Positions 1 to 6,262 of a DNA stretch of 6,778 bases are shown here, in pieces. The translations under genes and the position numbers were made by a program. Every line of letters begins with the position of its first letter. Positions within the stretch are counted from its first letter, which is position 1. Source of the stretch: Actinomycetes bacterium. GTDB lineage: Bacteria; Planctomycetota; Phycisphaerae; JAACET01. Below the pieces are notes generated by a model that was not told where the DNA came from, searched no databases, and was given only the letters and a program-made list of their open reading frames with translations. The stretch is from contig DAOVKO010000115.1 of assembly GCA_030631725.1 (NCBI GenBank), positions 1 through 6,778 on the forward strand. The letters are read 5' to 3'.

Positions 1-44
1 ATATCATGTGGTCCGCCTGGAGTTATCTTTTTTAGGAGCTTCTC

Positions 45-575
45 ATGTCCGCTAAAGCATCGAACGTGCAGGTTGGTTTGGTCCTGGGCAGCGACTCGGA
101 CTGGCACGTGGTGCGTGAGGCCACGAAGGTTCTCGACGATTTTGGCCTGGGCTATGAGGTCAATGTGATCTCCGCTCACCGCAGTGCACAGGCCGCTGGC
201 GATTACGCGGTGGCTGCTGCTGGCCGTGGTCTGAAAGTTATCATCGCGGCTGCGGGGATGGCAGCCCACCTGGCAGGGGCAATGGCTGCGAATACGACGT
301 TGCCGGTGATCGGGATTCCCGTAGCCTCGGGGCCGCTGGGCGGTGTGGACGCTCTTCTGGCGACGGTGCAGATGCCGCCTGGAGTGCCGGTGGCTACGGT
401 GGCTATCGGCCCGCCGGGTGCCCGCAATGCCGGGGTGTTGGCTGTGCAGATATTAGCGTTGAGCGATGAGGAGCTGGCTAAGAAGCTCACCGAGCACAAG
501 GCCAATCTGGCCAGGAGCGTTTCCCAACGCAGCAAGAAGCTGCAGGAGCGTATCGCCCGCCGGCAGGATGACTAA
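45..575 (+). CDS. purE: N5-carboxyaminoimidazole ribonucleotide mutase (PurE, class I type)
   Basis: PurE interconverts N5-CAIR and CAIR in de novo purine (IMP) synthesis and acts in the cytoplasm, usually as an octamer. The 176-residue length fits the family. Visible motifs are the phosphate-binding GSDSD loop at residues 15-19, SAHR at 43-46 with the catalytic His45, AGMAAHLAG at about 70-78, and the VDALLATVQMPPGVPVATVAIG block at about 101-122 (residues up to VQMPPGV are diagnostic), followed by NAG at 128-130. The AAHLxG signature marks class I mutases rather than the class II AIR carboxylases, which have an AGRSN-type motif. Two positions differ from the E. coli AGGAAHLPG form: Met72 replaces Gly and Ala77 replaces Pro. 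The C-terminus is Lys/Arg-rich and probably helical. The ATG is preceded by AGGAG at 34-38 with a 6-nt spacer, which supports this start. mtnA follows 23 nt later, so the two are probably cotranscribed. No purK is visible in the window. Confidence 0.95.
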   Translation: MSAKASNVQVGLVLGSDSDWHVVREATKVLDDFGLGYEVNVISAHRSAQAAGDYAVAAAGRGLKVIIAAAGMAAHLAGAMAANTTLPVIGIPVASGPLGGVDALLATVQMPPGVPVATVAIGPPGARNAGVLAVQILALSDEELAKKLTEHKANLARSVSQRSKKLQERIARRQDD

Positions 576-598
576 GCCTCTGTAGGAATGTGGGGCAA

Positions 599-1645
599 AT
601 GATTCCGCGAACCATTGAGTGGATAGGCAATCTTGAAGGCTGCGTGCAGCTCATCGACCAGACGCTTTTGCCGGGGCGTCTGGAACTGGTACAGATTAGT
701 GATCTCAAGAGCCTCTTCGAGGCTATCCGTTGCCTGAAAGTACGGGGCGCTCCGGCTATTGGCATTGCCGGGGCGATGGGGCTGGTGTTGGCCCTCCGCG
801 ATGCCCAGACGCAGGACCGTGAAGAATTCCTGAAACTCCTCGATACGCAAGCGGACTATTTAGCGTGTGCTCGTCCCACGGCGGTCAATCTTACTTGGGC
901 GCTGGAGAGGCTGCGAAATGTTGCTCATAGGCAAACGGGTCTTTCTGTGGCCGACCTCAAGCGGATGCTTCTTGCCGAAGCCAAAGCCATCCGCGACGAA
1001 GACGCGGCAACTTGCAGGACCATCGGCCAAAACGGACTAGCTCTGATCAAACCGGGGGCAAGGATACTTACCCACTGCAACGCTGGTTCGTTGGCAACGG
1101 CCGAGTACGGTACAGCCTTGGCGCCCTTGTACTTGGCTCACGAGAAAGGTATCGATTTTACGGTCTATGTGGATGAGACGCGGCCATTATTGCAGGGCTC
1201 GCGGCTGACGGCCTGGGAGCTGGGGCGAGCGGGCATCGAGGTAACGGTCATCTGCGACTCGGTGGCCGGGCATCTGATGAGCCTGGGCCGCATCGACCTG
1301 GTTATCACCGGGGCCGACCGCATTGCGGCCAATGGAGATGCCGCCAACAAGATCGGCACTTATTCGCTGGCTCGCTTGGCCCGGGATCACGGGATTGCTT
1401 TTTACATTGCAGCCCCGGCCTCCACGTTCGACCTTTCCATCGCCGACGGTTCGCAGATTCCCATCGAGCAGCGCGCAGCTGAGGAAGTGACTGAGGGATT
1501 CGGCCGCCGCACAGCGCCAGCGGATGTAAAGGTATATTCTCCGGCTTTTGACGTAACCCCCGCCGAATTCATCACCGCGATCATCACGGAGCTGGGGGTA
1601 ATCGAGCCGGTCAACGCCGAGACCATCGCCCGGGTCATGCGCTGA
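599..1645 (+). CDS. mtnA: S-methyl-5-thioribose-1-phosphate isomerase
   Basis: MtnA converts the aldose methylthioribose-1-phosphate to methylthioribulose-1-phosphate in methionine salvage from methylthioadenosine. It is a cytosolic member of the eIF2B-alpha/beta/delta-like isomerase family. Motifs, numbered from the ATG at 599: RGAPAIG at about 49-55, THCNAGSLAT at 158-167 with catalytic Cys160, VDETRPLLQGSRLTAWEL at about 191-208, and ITGADRIAANGD at 236-247 with catalytic Asp240. The GSRLTAWEL block favours MtnA over the related ribose-1,5-bisphosphate isomerases. The 348-residue length is normal. An in-frame GTG at 590 gives 351 residues, but its only Shine-Dalgarno match (AGGA, 584-587) lies 2 nt away. 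The ATG at 599 is also better placed for the family N-terminus and puts the catalytic pair at the Bacillus numbers (160/240). No other methionine-salvage gene is in the window, so the pathway downstream of this step cannot be judged. Confidence 0.94.
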   Translation: MIPRTIEWIGNLEGCVQLIDQTLLPGRLELVQISDLKSLFEAIRCLKVRGAPAIGIAGAMGLVLALRDAQTQDREEFLKLLDTQADYLACARPTAVNLTWALERLRNVAHRQTGLSVADLKRMLLAEAKAIRDEDAATCRTIGQNGLALIKPGARILTHCNAGSLATAEYGTALAPLYLAHEKGIDFTVYVDETRPLLQGSRLTAWELGRAGIEVTVICDSVAGHLMSLGRIDLVITGADRIAANGDAANKIGTYSLARLARDHGIAFYIAAPASTFDLSIADGSQIPIEQRAAEEVTEGFGRRTAPADVKVYSPAFDVTPAEFITAIITELGVIEPVNAETIARVMR

Positions 1646-1671
1646 ACCTGCGATCAACCGTTGTATCAGCG
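1640..1671. repeat. Inverted repeat spanning two convergent stop codons
   Basis: CGCTGA at 1640-1645 and TCAGCG at 1666-1671 are perfect 6-bp inverted arms around a 20-nt spacer. The left arm contains the mtnA stop codon and the right arm the peptidase stop codon, so both genes end in CGC TGA. It is the only structure between the two convergent genes. It has no T-run on either side, so a role as a bidirectional terminator is weak inference and chance is possible. Confidence 0.35.
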
Positions 1672-3264
1672 TTCCTTCTGTCCGAGCGGTGGCTCTGCGG
1701 GGAGTTTGAGATTCAGCACAGCTACATAGATCTTCTTAGGTCCCAGGGCGACCAGTCGTAAGCTGCCTTCCTTGTCGATCGTCCCCTTCCAGGGCTCGCC
1801 TTCTGCCGGGCCTGGCAAAGGTCGAAAATCAAAAGTCATGTTCGCCCTCTGGAAGTTCTCCCGGGCCAAATCCCTGCTCAGCTCACCCTTGAGCTTGGGA
1901 ACTTCTTGGCCAATCGGCCGAAAGCCCACATAAAGCTTTGTAGCATCTTCGGGTTTATGCACCTGCCAATGCCAGCCGTCCTGCTGGCGTTTGATTTTTC
2001 CATGGAGTTTGCCGGGCAAGTGCAGACGCGTGGCCGGGTCTCCCAGCAGGGCGTACATGAGCACCTGGTCTTGCCGAAGCCTGGGAATATCGATGTTCGC
2101 TTCGAGCTTGCCCTCCACGTTGCACAGCAGCAGTTCCATGACCGGGTCGCGAGCCTGGAAGGCATTCTTCTGAGCACTCAGCCACAGATTTCCTAGGCGT
2201 TTGTTGTCGGCAGCCAAGCTTTGGACTAACCCCACACCCGAAAAATAATTTGTCAAGGGATGCGATTCGCTGGCCGCCCCAATCACAGCTACCGGCCCGG
2301 CAGCGGCCATAAGGAGCGCCTCTGCCAAACACTTCTCACTGCCGGCGAAACTTCCGCTAAGGCAGCAAATAATCACCAGAGGAGGCCCGGGAGTACCGGA
2401 GGCCAAGACTTTATCGATGTTTTCGACATGGTAGCCGATACCCCAGTTCTGGAATTGCATGGAAAAGAAGTACTGCACATCTCCATGTCCGACGAGGACG
2501 GCTAAGAGGCCTCCCCGTTTTAATTGCTCGGTGAACATTGCACTTTGATCCGGGGGCCAACCACAAAATGGGCTTTTCGGATCAGCAGAGATGAGCCAAG
2601 GTGTTACCCATCGGGGGGCTTGGGCCTGGAGGACCTTTGTCATCAGTCCTGTGGCCACGGAGTCGACGACAGGATTGAACCCCGGCGCCCCCGCCCAACT
2701 CGGCAGGCGCAGGTCGTCCAGGGTTGGTTGGGTTTGCTCGAAGCTGATTATCTTGTTCACGATCTGTTTGAGTTCTGCTTGCGTCCGGGCTGGAATCCGT
2801 CCCACGGGAACATCCGGCATAAGATCCCCGTCCAGATCGCCCAGCAGAGCATCGGAGGCAAAATACTCTGATTGACGCTCCTCCCAGCGGTATTTCTCTA
2901 CCCGCTTGCTCGGCAAATACCACGGTTCTTTTTCTCGGCCCGGCTCGTCATCCCCCACCAGCAGCACAAAGGCGGGCACTCGAGGCAGATCCCTGATTGC
3001 CTTGGCGAGAGATTCGGTGGAGATAACCGTTTCGAAATCGTCTTTACGTCGGTGCTCTGCCAGAGGCTGAATTGCTTTTACAAATATGGGTCTGGTTACA
3101 ACAAGCCAAATGGGCTTGTTTTGCTCTTGAGCTTTGGCCGGCCAGGGCTGAATAACGAAGCAGAGCAGGCAGGCCAGAAGGATTGGCGAAAACCGTTTGG
3201 GCTTTTGGTCTGTCGAGTTATAGCGTGTTCGATCCCCTGGAGTCATATGGACCAAAGTACACAT
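1666..3264 (-). CDS. Exported C25 (gingipain-type) caspase-fold cysteine peptidase
   Basis: This is a predicted secreted or periplasmic endopeptidase of family C25, clan CD. A signal peptide covers residues 25-45, with an AKA cleavage site before Gln46. The catalytic domain begins almost at once: LLVGDDE at 101-107, a DALLGDLDGDLMPDVPVGRIPA block at 138-159 typical of C25 (key part DLMPDVPVGR), catalytic His260 in LVGHGD, and Cys301 in the CLSGSF motif (301-306) matching the gingipain CxxGxF. Further on are a Glu-containing AEALLM stretch at about 314-319, GPVAVIGAAS at 323-332 and YALLGDPATRLHLP at 404-417, which closes C25 domains. Residues 418-532 may form an Ig-like domain (inference). 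No long gingipain-style prodomain is seen, nor a recognisable type IX sorting tail. The start is uncertain: no good Shine-Dalgarno precedes Met1 or the alternative Met7 (3246). It lies 12 nt after the membrane protein gene, so reinitiation is likely. Substrate specificity cannot be read from sequence. Confidence 0.88.
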   Translation of the reverse strand: MCTLVHMTPGDRTRYNSTDQKPKRFSPILLACLLCFVIQPWPAKAQEQNKPIWLVVTRPIFVKAIQPLAEHRRKDDFETVISTESLAKAIRDLPRVPAFVLLVGDDEPGREKEPWYLPSKRVEKYRWEERQSEYFASDALLGDLDGDLMPDVPVGRIPARTQAELKQIVNKIISFEQTQPTLDDLRLPSWAGAPGFNPVVDSVATGLMTKVLQAQAPRWVTPWLISADPKSPFCGWPPDQSAMFTEQLKRGGLLAVLVGHGDVQYFFSMQFQNWGIGYHVENIDKVLASGTPGPPLVIICCLSGSFAGSEKCLAEALLMAAAGPVAVIGAASESHPLTNYFSGVGLVQSLAADNKRLGNLWLSAQKNAFQARDPVMELLLCNVEGKLEANIDIPRLRQDQVLMYALLGDPATRLHLPGKLHGKIKRQQDGWHWQVHKPEDATKLYVGFRPIGQEVPKLKGELSRDLARENFQRANMTFDFRPLPGPAEGEPWKGTIDKEGSLRLVALGPKKIYVAVLNLKLPAEPPLGQKER

Positions 3265-3276
3265 TCAGCTAGAATT

Positions 3277-3900
3277 TTACAAGCCTTTACTGACCGGCGC
3301 CTCACGTTTGCCGAGTGAGAGCTGCTGGCGGTAAGCCGTCCATATCTCTTTAGCCAGAGAATCGTATTCTTTGAACTTTCCGGCCTGCCGGCCGAGTTCA
3401 CGCCGAAATCGCTGCCGACAGAACTTCCGCAGGCTTTGAGGGCTGCGTAGCTTATTCATTCTGGCCAGGATCATATCCGCCTGAGAAGTGTATGCATCTT
3501 TGGCTGAGCCGAGTTTGATCAGGCCGGCCGGGTCATATTTGGTCAGTATCTCCAGGACTCTGCGCCTAAGGGCCAGGTCTATTTTGTCCGTGCCTCGCCG
3601 CAGGTGTTTCACGCGTTGGTCCAGGGCCAACCGCTGGCTACTCTTGTACAAGTCCAGTATTAGACCTATCAAGGCTCCTTGTACGGCTGCGAGCATTCCG
3701 AAGAAGGCCACATTGCCGATGATCTTTCCAAGGATTCCTCCGCCGACTTCGCTCTGCAATTCCTGTCTGACGTAATCGGCGGGGCGAAACACAAGCATCA
3801 CCTCTTTTGGAAAGCCCTCAACTTTGCTGATAAAGTGCAGCAATATCGCCGAGATTCCACCGACAAGAAACAAAGCAGTTGTCCATCGAAGACGTGTCAT
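3277..3900 (-). CDS. Unrecognised basic membrane protein with two predicted helices
   Basis: I do not recognise this 207-residue protein. Two hydrophobic segments are visible, at residues 7-25 and about 64-85. The N-terminus (MTRLRW) is basic and the roughly 120 residues after the second helix are rich in Arg and Lys, so the positive-inside rule predicts both ends in the cytoplasm and a loop of about 38 residues (26-63) outside. The tail looks mainly helical, with patches such as LRRRVLEIL at 111-119 and FCRQRFRRELGRQ at 160-172. No catalytic motif is evident. The ATG is preceded by GGAGG with a 9-nt spacer, a strong site that fixes the start. The gene lies 67 nt after the SDR gene and 12 nt before the C25 peptidase gene. 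An anchoring or regulatory role for the peptidase is possible but rests only on position. Confidence 0.8.
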   Translation of the reverse strand: MTRLRWTTALFLVGGISAILLHFISKVEGFPKEVMLVFRPADYVRQELQSEVGGGILGKIIGNVAFFGMLAAVQGALIGLILDLYKSSQRLALDQRVKHLRRGTDKIDLALRRRVLEILTKYDPAGLIKLGSAKDAYTSQADMILARMNKLRSPQSLRKFCRQRFRRELGRQAGKFKEYDSLAKEIWTAYRQQLSLGKREAPVSKGL

Positions 3901-3920
3901 TGGTTCATTCCTCCACTGGC

Positions 3921-3955
3921 TGGCCGGGGTCCTTTTGACAGAATCTCACCGGCCA
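3921..3955 (-). repeat. Inverted repeat between the SDR and membrane-protein genes
   Basis: TGGCCGG at 3921-3927 and CCGGCCA at 3949-3955 are perfect 7-bp GC-rich arms separated by 21 nt. They lie in the 67-nt gap between two co-directional genes, just ahead of the Shine-Dalgarno site of the downstream gene. In the mRNA this could form a long-loop hairpin affecting processing, stability or partial termination. No T-run follows on the minus strand, so it is not a standard terminator. Confidence 0.4.
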
Positions 3956-3967
3956 ACGGTTTATGCA

Positions 3968-4699
3968 TCAGAGCGTTCGACCTCCATCGACGTTTATGAT
4001 TTGACCGGTTATGAAGGAAGCCTCCTTCAACAGGAACAGCACCGTGCCGGCCACATCGTCGTAGGCTGCGAGCCGACCCAGCGGGGTCTGCTGGACGTAG
4101 CTTCGCCGCTGGGCGTCGCTGAAGAAGTCCGGCCAATCAATAATCCCCGGGGCTACGGCGTTGACCTGCACCTGGGGAGCGAGGGCCTTGGCCCAGTTCT
4201 TGGTCAAGCTGGCCAGGGCAGCCTTGGATGCGCAATATCCAGCGTGCGAGGCAAAGGGCCTCTGGGCGGCGACATCGAGGATATTGATTATCTTTCCTGC
4301 CCCGCGAACTTTCATTTGCTTTCCCAGCGATTGGCTCAGGGCGGCCGGGCCAAAGACGTTGACCTCGAAGATCTGCTTCCAGACGGCGGCGTCGAATTCT
4401 TCCAATGGTGTGGGAACAAAGATAGCCGCATTGTTGATCAGGGCGTCGATGGGTCCGAGTTCGCTGCGGACTTTTTCGAGCATGATTTCGATCTGCTCAG
4501 GCTCACAGAGGTCGGCCTGGACGGCCAAAGACCTTCGAGAGAGCTGTTTTATTTGTTGGGCGGTTTGCTGGGCCTTCTCGGCCGAGTCCCTGTAGTGCAG
4601 AGCAATGTCCATGCCGGCCCCTGCCAGACGCTGGGCGATGGCCCGGCCCAGGCCTTGACCTGCTCCGGTAATCAGGGCTCGTTTATTTGCCAACTCCAT
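3968..4699 (-). CDS. Short-chain dehydrogenase/reductase, pteridine-reductase-like (Asp-Tyr-Lys)
   Basis: This is a 243-residue classical SDR with a Rossmann fold and predicted NADPH dependence. The cofactor loop is TGAGQGLG at 11-18; HYR at 35-37 supplies a basic residue suited to the NADPH 2'-phosphate; ADL follows at 62-64, NNAA at 89-92 and the tetrad Asn114. The active site has Tyr155 and Lys159 (YCASK). The usual catalytic Ser, 13 residues before Tyr, is Asp142 in NILDVAAQRP (139-148). Asp at this site is known in pteridine reductases such as Leishmania PTR1. The NAVAPGIIDWPD block at 180-191 and the DGGRTL end also resemble bacterial pteridine reductases more than FabG. A pterin or dihydrofolate-type reductase is therefore the best guess, with another carbonyl reductase as the alternative. 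GGGAG lies 8 nt upstream of the ATG. It is the first gene of the minus-strand run. Confidence 0.88.
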   Translation of the reverse strand: MELANKRALITGAGQGLGRAIAQRLAGAGMDIALHYRDSAEKAQQTAQQIKQLSRRSLAVQADLCEPEQIEIMLEKVRSELGPIDALINNAAIFVPTPLEEFDAAVWKQIFEVNVFGPAALSQSLGKQMKVRGAGKIINILDVAAQRPFASHAGYCASKAALASLTKNWAKALAPQVQVNAVAPGIIDWPDFFSDAQRRSYVQQTPLGRLAAYDDVAGTVLFLLKEASFITGQIINVDGGRTL

Positions 4700-4769
4700 G
4701 GAGCGGGCTCCCGGCGATTTGGCCCAAACGAAAGCTTGGCCCGGGCGAATTATCCGCGGGCCTCAGGGG

Positions 4770-4798
4770 AATATATCGGCCACTGAAGCAGTTAACAA
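4770..4798 (-). promoter_or_regulatory. Candidate sigma70-type promoter for the SDR-membrane protein-C25 run
   Basis: Reading the minus strand, TTGTTA (4798-4793) and TATATT (4775-4770) are separated by exactly 17 bp. They match the consensus hexamers at 4 and 5 of 6 positions. The predicted start of transcription is about 65 nt upstream of the SDR ATG. It is the best match seen by eye in this gap and is unproven. Confidence 0.35.
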
Positions 4799-4814
4799 GA
4801 GCAATTCCCTACTC

Positions 4815-4848
4815 CCAGGCGGGACCGGTGAGGTCCGATTTGGCCTGG
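4815..4848. repeat. Nested inverted repeat (possible structured RNA or operator)
   Basis: Outer arms CCAGGC (4815-4820) and GCCTGG (4843-4848) enclose inner arms GGACC (4822-4826) and GGTCC (4832-4836) with a 5-nt loop. Together they make 11 base pairs with one asymmetric internal loop. It sits upstream of the candidate minus-strand promoter, so it is more likely an operator or a plus-strand structure than a leader of the SDR gene. No T-run follows on either strand. Confidence 0.4.
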
Positions 4849-5230
4849 TAATTGTCCCGGCCTGCGGTTGGGCTGCATCTAAAATTTGGATTAGGGGGTA
4901 TTGAACGCCCGACCGATACGCCGTCTGCGGGAGAATATCTTTCGCCCATTTTTAGTCCGCATTCGGGCCCTAAAGCCCATCTTCCGGCGACGCTTGATCT
5001 TGGAAATCCGGCGGGGATAGTGCATATTCTATTGCTCCGGTCTATTGGGCTGCGAGTTCGGTTTATCCGATATAACTTCGCTGCAGGCTCGCCGGGAACC
5101 GCCCCCTAGCCTGACAGGCCTTGCGTAAACAACTCTTATACTAAAATATCCAGCCCAATGCAAGTGGCCTTTCCCGCCTGGCTCCGGGGCCGGTTTGACA
5201 CAGCCGCAACAGCGACTGCTGCCCCGCTTA

Positions 5231-5246
5231 GCCCTTGCCCAAGGGC
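5231..5246. repeat. Perfect 16-bp palindromic element upstream of the AsmA-like gene
   Basis: GCCCTTG (5231-5237) and CAAGGGC (5240-5246) are perfect 7-bp arms with a 2-bp centre. As RNA it would be a 6-bp stem with a GCCC loop. It lies 86 bp before the TTG start. There is no following T-run, so it reads as a possible protein-binding site or a small hairpin, not a terminator. Confidence 0.4.
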
Positions 5247-5258
5247 CGTAGAATTGGC

Positions 5259-5287
5259 TTTACCTCCGGGGTCCATTGGCATATCCT
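5259..5287 (+). promoter_or_regulatory. Weak candidate promoter for the AsmA-like gene
   Basis: TTTACC (5259-5264) and TATCCT (5282-5287) are 17 bp apart, each matching 4 of 6 consensus positions. This would give a leader of roughly 40 nt before the TTG start. Alternatives are CTGACA at 5111-5116 with TATACT at 5137-5142 (20-bp spacer) or TTGCGT at 5121-5126 with TAAAAT at 5142-5147 (15-bp spacer). None is decisive. Confidence 0.2.
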
Positions 5288-5332
5288 ACCCCCAGCGTTT
5301 GAAGCCCCTATTTCGCCAAGGAGGATAGGACC

Positions 5333-6166
5333 TTGAAAAAGCTTTCCCGCATAATTGCGAGTATTGTAGTCCTGCTGATCCTGGCTGTGGTGCTTGTTGT
5401 GCTTTTGATTGATCCGATCGCCAAGAGTGGAGTGGAAAAGGGAGCCGCCTACGCCCTGGGTGTAGAGACCACTGTTGACAGTGTCGATGTGCGTCTGCTC
5501 GACGGGCAGGTGATCATGAAGCATTTGAACATAGCCAATCCGGAAGGATTCGACAGCCCACGTCTGGCTCATATGGGCCGATTTGACATCCAGCTCGATC
5601 CGGGAAGTCTTTTTTCCGATCCCGTGCAGATCAGAAAATTCGAACTCGATGGGCTGGAATTGCACATCGAGCAGAAACTTGGCGGCAGCAACGTCGCCAA
5701 GATCATAGACAATATCAAACGGCTGAGCAAAGACAAGGAGGCTAGCGAGGGACCAAGTAAAAAGGTGAATGTGGAGCTGGTTGTCATCAAGAACGTCCAG
5801 GCCCACTTTCACTTGCTGGCTGGGCCTGGCCTGACCGTCGAGGTTCCCAAGATCGAGCTTAGGGACCTAAGTTCGGAGGATTCCGGGGGGGTAGCCGGGC
5901 AGTTGGCCAGCCAGCTTTTCCCGGCGGTGCTCGCAGCGGTTTTCCAACAGGCCCAGGGCGTAGTACCTGCTGATTTTCTCAAGGAGCTTGACAGCCAGGT
6001 CCTGGATTTAGCCAACGAAGCGGCCCAGGAAGTGGAAAAGGCCCTGGAGAAGATCGGACTCGACGAGGCGGTCAAGGATGCCGGCAAGGGCCTTGAGAAG
6101 GGCCTGGGCGAACTGGGCGAAGGCCTATTCGGCCCCAAGAAAGAGCAGAGCGATACCGCGGAGTAA
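5333..6166 (+). CDS. Membrane-anchored AsmA-like protein
   Basis: This 277-residue protein has one N-terminal hydrophobic helix at residues 7-27, after a basic MKKLSR, with no signal peptidase site. It is probably anchored in the inner membrane with the rest outside the cytoplasm. Residues about 28-130 match the start of AsmA-like proteins: a GVEKGAAYALGVETTVDSV stretch at 33-51, NIANPEGFDSP at 66-76, LDPGSLFSDPVQIRKFELDG at 88-107, and GSNVAKIIDNI at 118-128. AsmA-family proteins are linked to envelope biogenesis and lipid transport, but this one is far shorter than full-length AsmA/TamB and its role is unknown. Residues 218-266 are helical and Glu/Lys/Gly-rich, with near-repeats such as GKGLEKGLGELGEGL. 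The start is TTG, supported by AAGGAGG at 5318-5324 with an 8-nt spacer; no better in-frame ATG precedes the helix. It has its own upstream region and does not overlap ino1. Confidence 0.78.
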   Translation: MKKLSRIIASIVVLLILAVVLVVLLIDPIAKSGVEKGAAYALGVETTVDSVDVRLLDGQVIMKHLNIANPEGFDSPRLAHMGRFDIQLDPGSLFSDPVQIRKFELDGLELHIEQKLGGSNVAKIIDNIKRLSKDKEASEGPSKKVNVELVVIKNVQAHFHLLAGPGLTVEVPKIELRDLSSEDSGGVAGQLASQLFPAVLAAVFQQAQGVVPADFLKELDSQVLDLANEAAQEVEKALEKIGLDEAVKDAGKGLEKGLGELGEGLFGPKKEQSDTAE

Positions 6167-6262
6167 TTATTCCTCTGCCAACTCTGTGTTGCTCAGCCGT
6201 GTGTAGCAGATCTGGGGCTAGGGGGCGCTATCGGCGGGGGGATTTGGATGTGCTTATTTCCC

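Larger units (their letters stand above)
4700..5332. other. 633-bp non-coding region between divergent genes
   Basis: This stretch separates the SDR gene (minus) from the AsmA-like gene (plus). Short open frames in it (for example 4698-4904 and 4852-5109 on plus) lack Shine-Dalgarno sites and familiar motifs. It holds the candidate minus-strand promoter at 4770-4798, a nested inverted repeat at 4815-4848, a compact palindrome at 5231-5246, an AT-rich patch at 5121-5150 with TATACT and TAAAAT hexamers, an exact TTGACA at 5195-5200 without a suitable -10, and a weak candidate promoter at 5259-5287. No tRNA or recognised riboswitch was found. The function of the interior is unknown. Confidence 0.5.

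Noticed and set aside
1..44. Open frame running into the window ahead of purE (TAA at 53-55)
   Set aside because: It is too short to tell the end of an upstream gene from intergenic sequence.
2934..3264. Lipoprotein signal (LLAC) at residues 29-32 of the C25 peptidase
   Set aside because: The Cys sits in the middle of the hydrophobic stretch, and an ordinary AKA signal peptidase site follows at 43-45.
3824..4786. A 320-codon open frame on the plus strand
   Set aside because: It lies opposite the SDR gene, whose Rossmann loop, NNAA, Tyr-Lys and C-terminal motifs are unmistakable. The plus-strand product has no recognisable motif and no ribosome site.
4779..4836. GCCACTG and GGTGA-like boxes resembling pieces of a cobalamin riboswitch
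   Set aside because: The order and spacing of the conserved boxes are wrong and the core pairing is absent.
4884..4911. A minus-strand TTCAATA loop resembling a tRNA T-arm
   Set aside because: The stem has a mismatch and no matching acceptor strand lies at tRNA distance.
4964..4973. CGGGCCCTAA shared with 6267-6276
   Set aside because: A single shared 10-mer is expected by chance several times in a window of this size.
4852..5109. An 85-codon plus-strand frame in the intergenic region, and a 68-codon one at 4698-4904
   Set aside because: Neither has a Shine-Dalgarno site or a familiar motif. Both composition and length are consistent with chance in GC-rich sequence.
5195..5200. Exact TTGACA -35 hexamer
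   Set aside because: No -10-like hexamer lies 15-19 bp downstream; that stretch is GC-rich.
5228..5812. A 194-codon open frame on the minus strand
   Set aside because: It is antisense to the AsmA-like gene, which has a strong Shine-Dalgarno site, a membrane helix and family-like sequence. The antisense product looks like low-information sequence.
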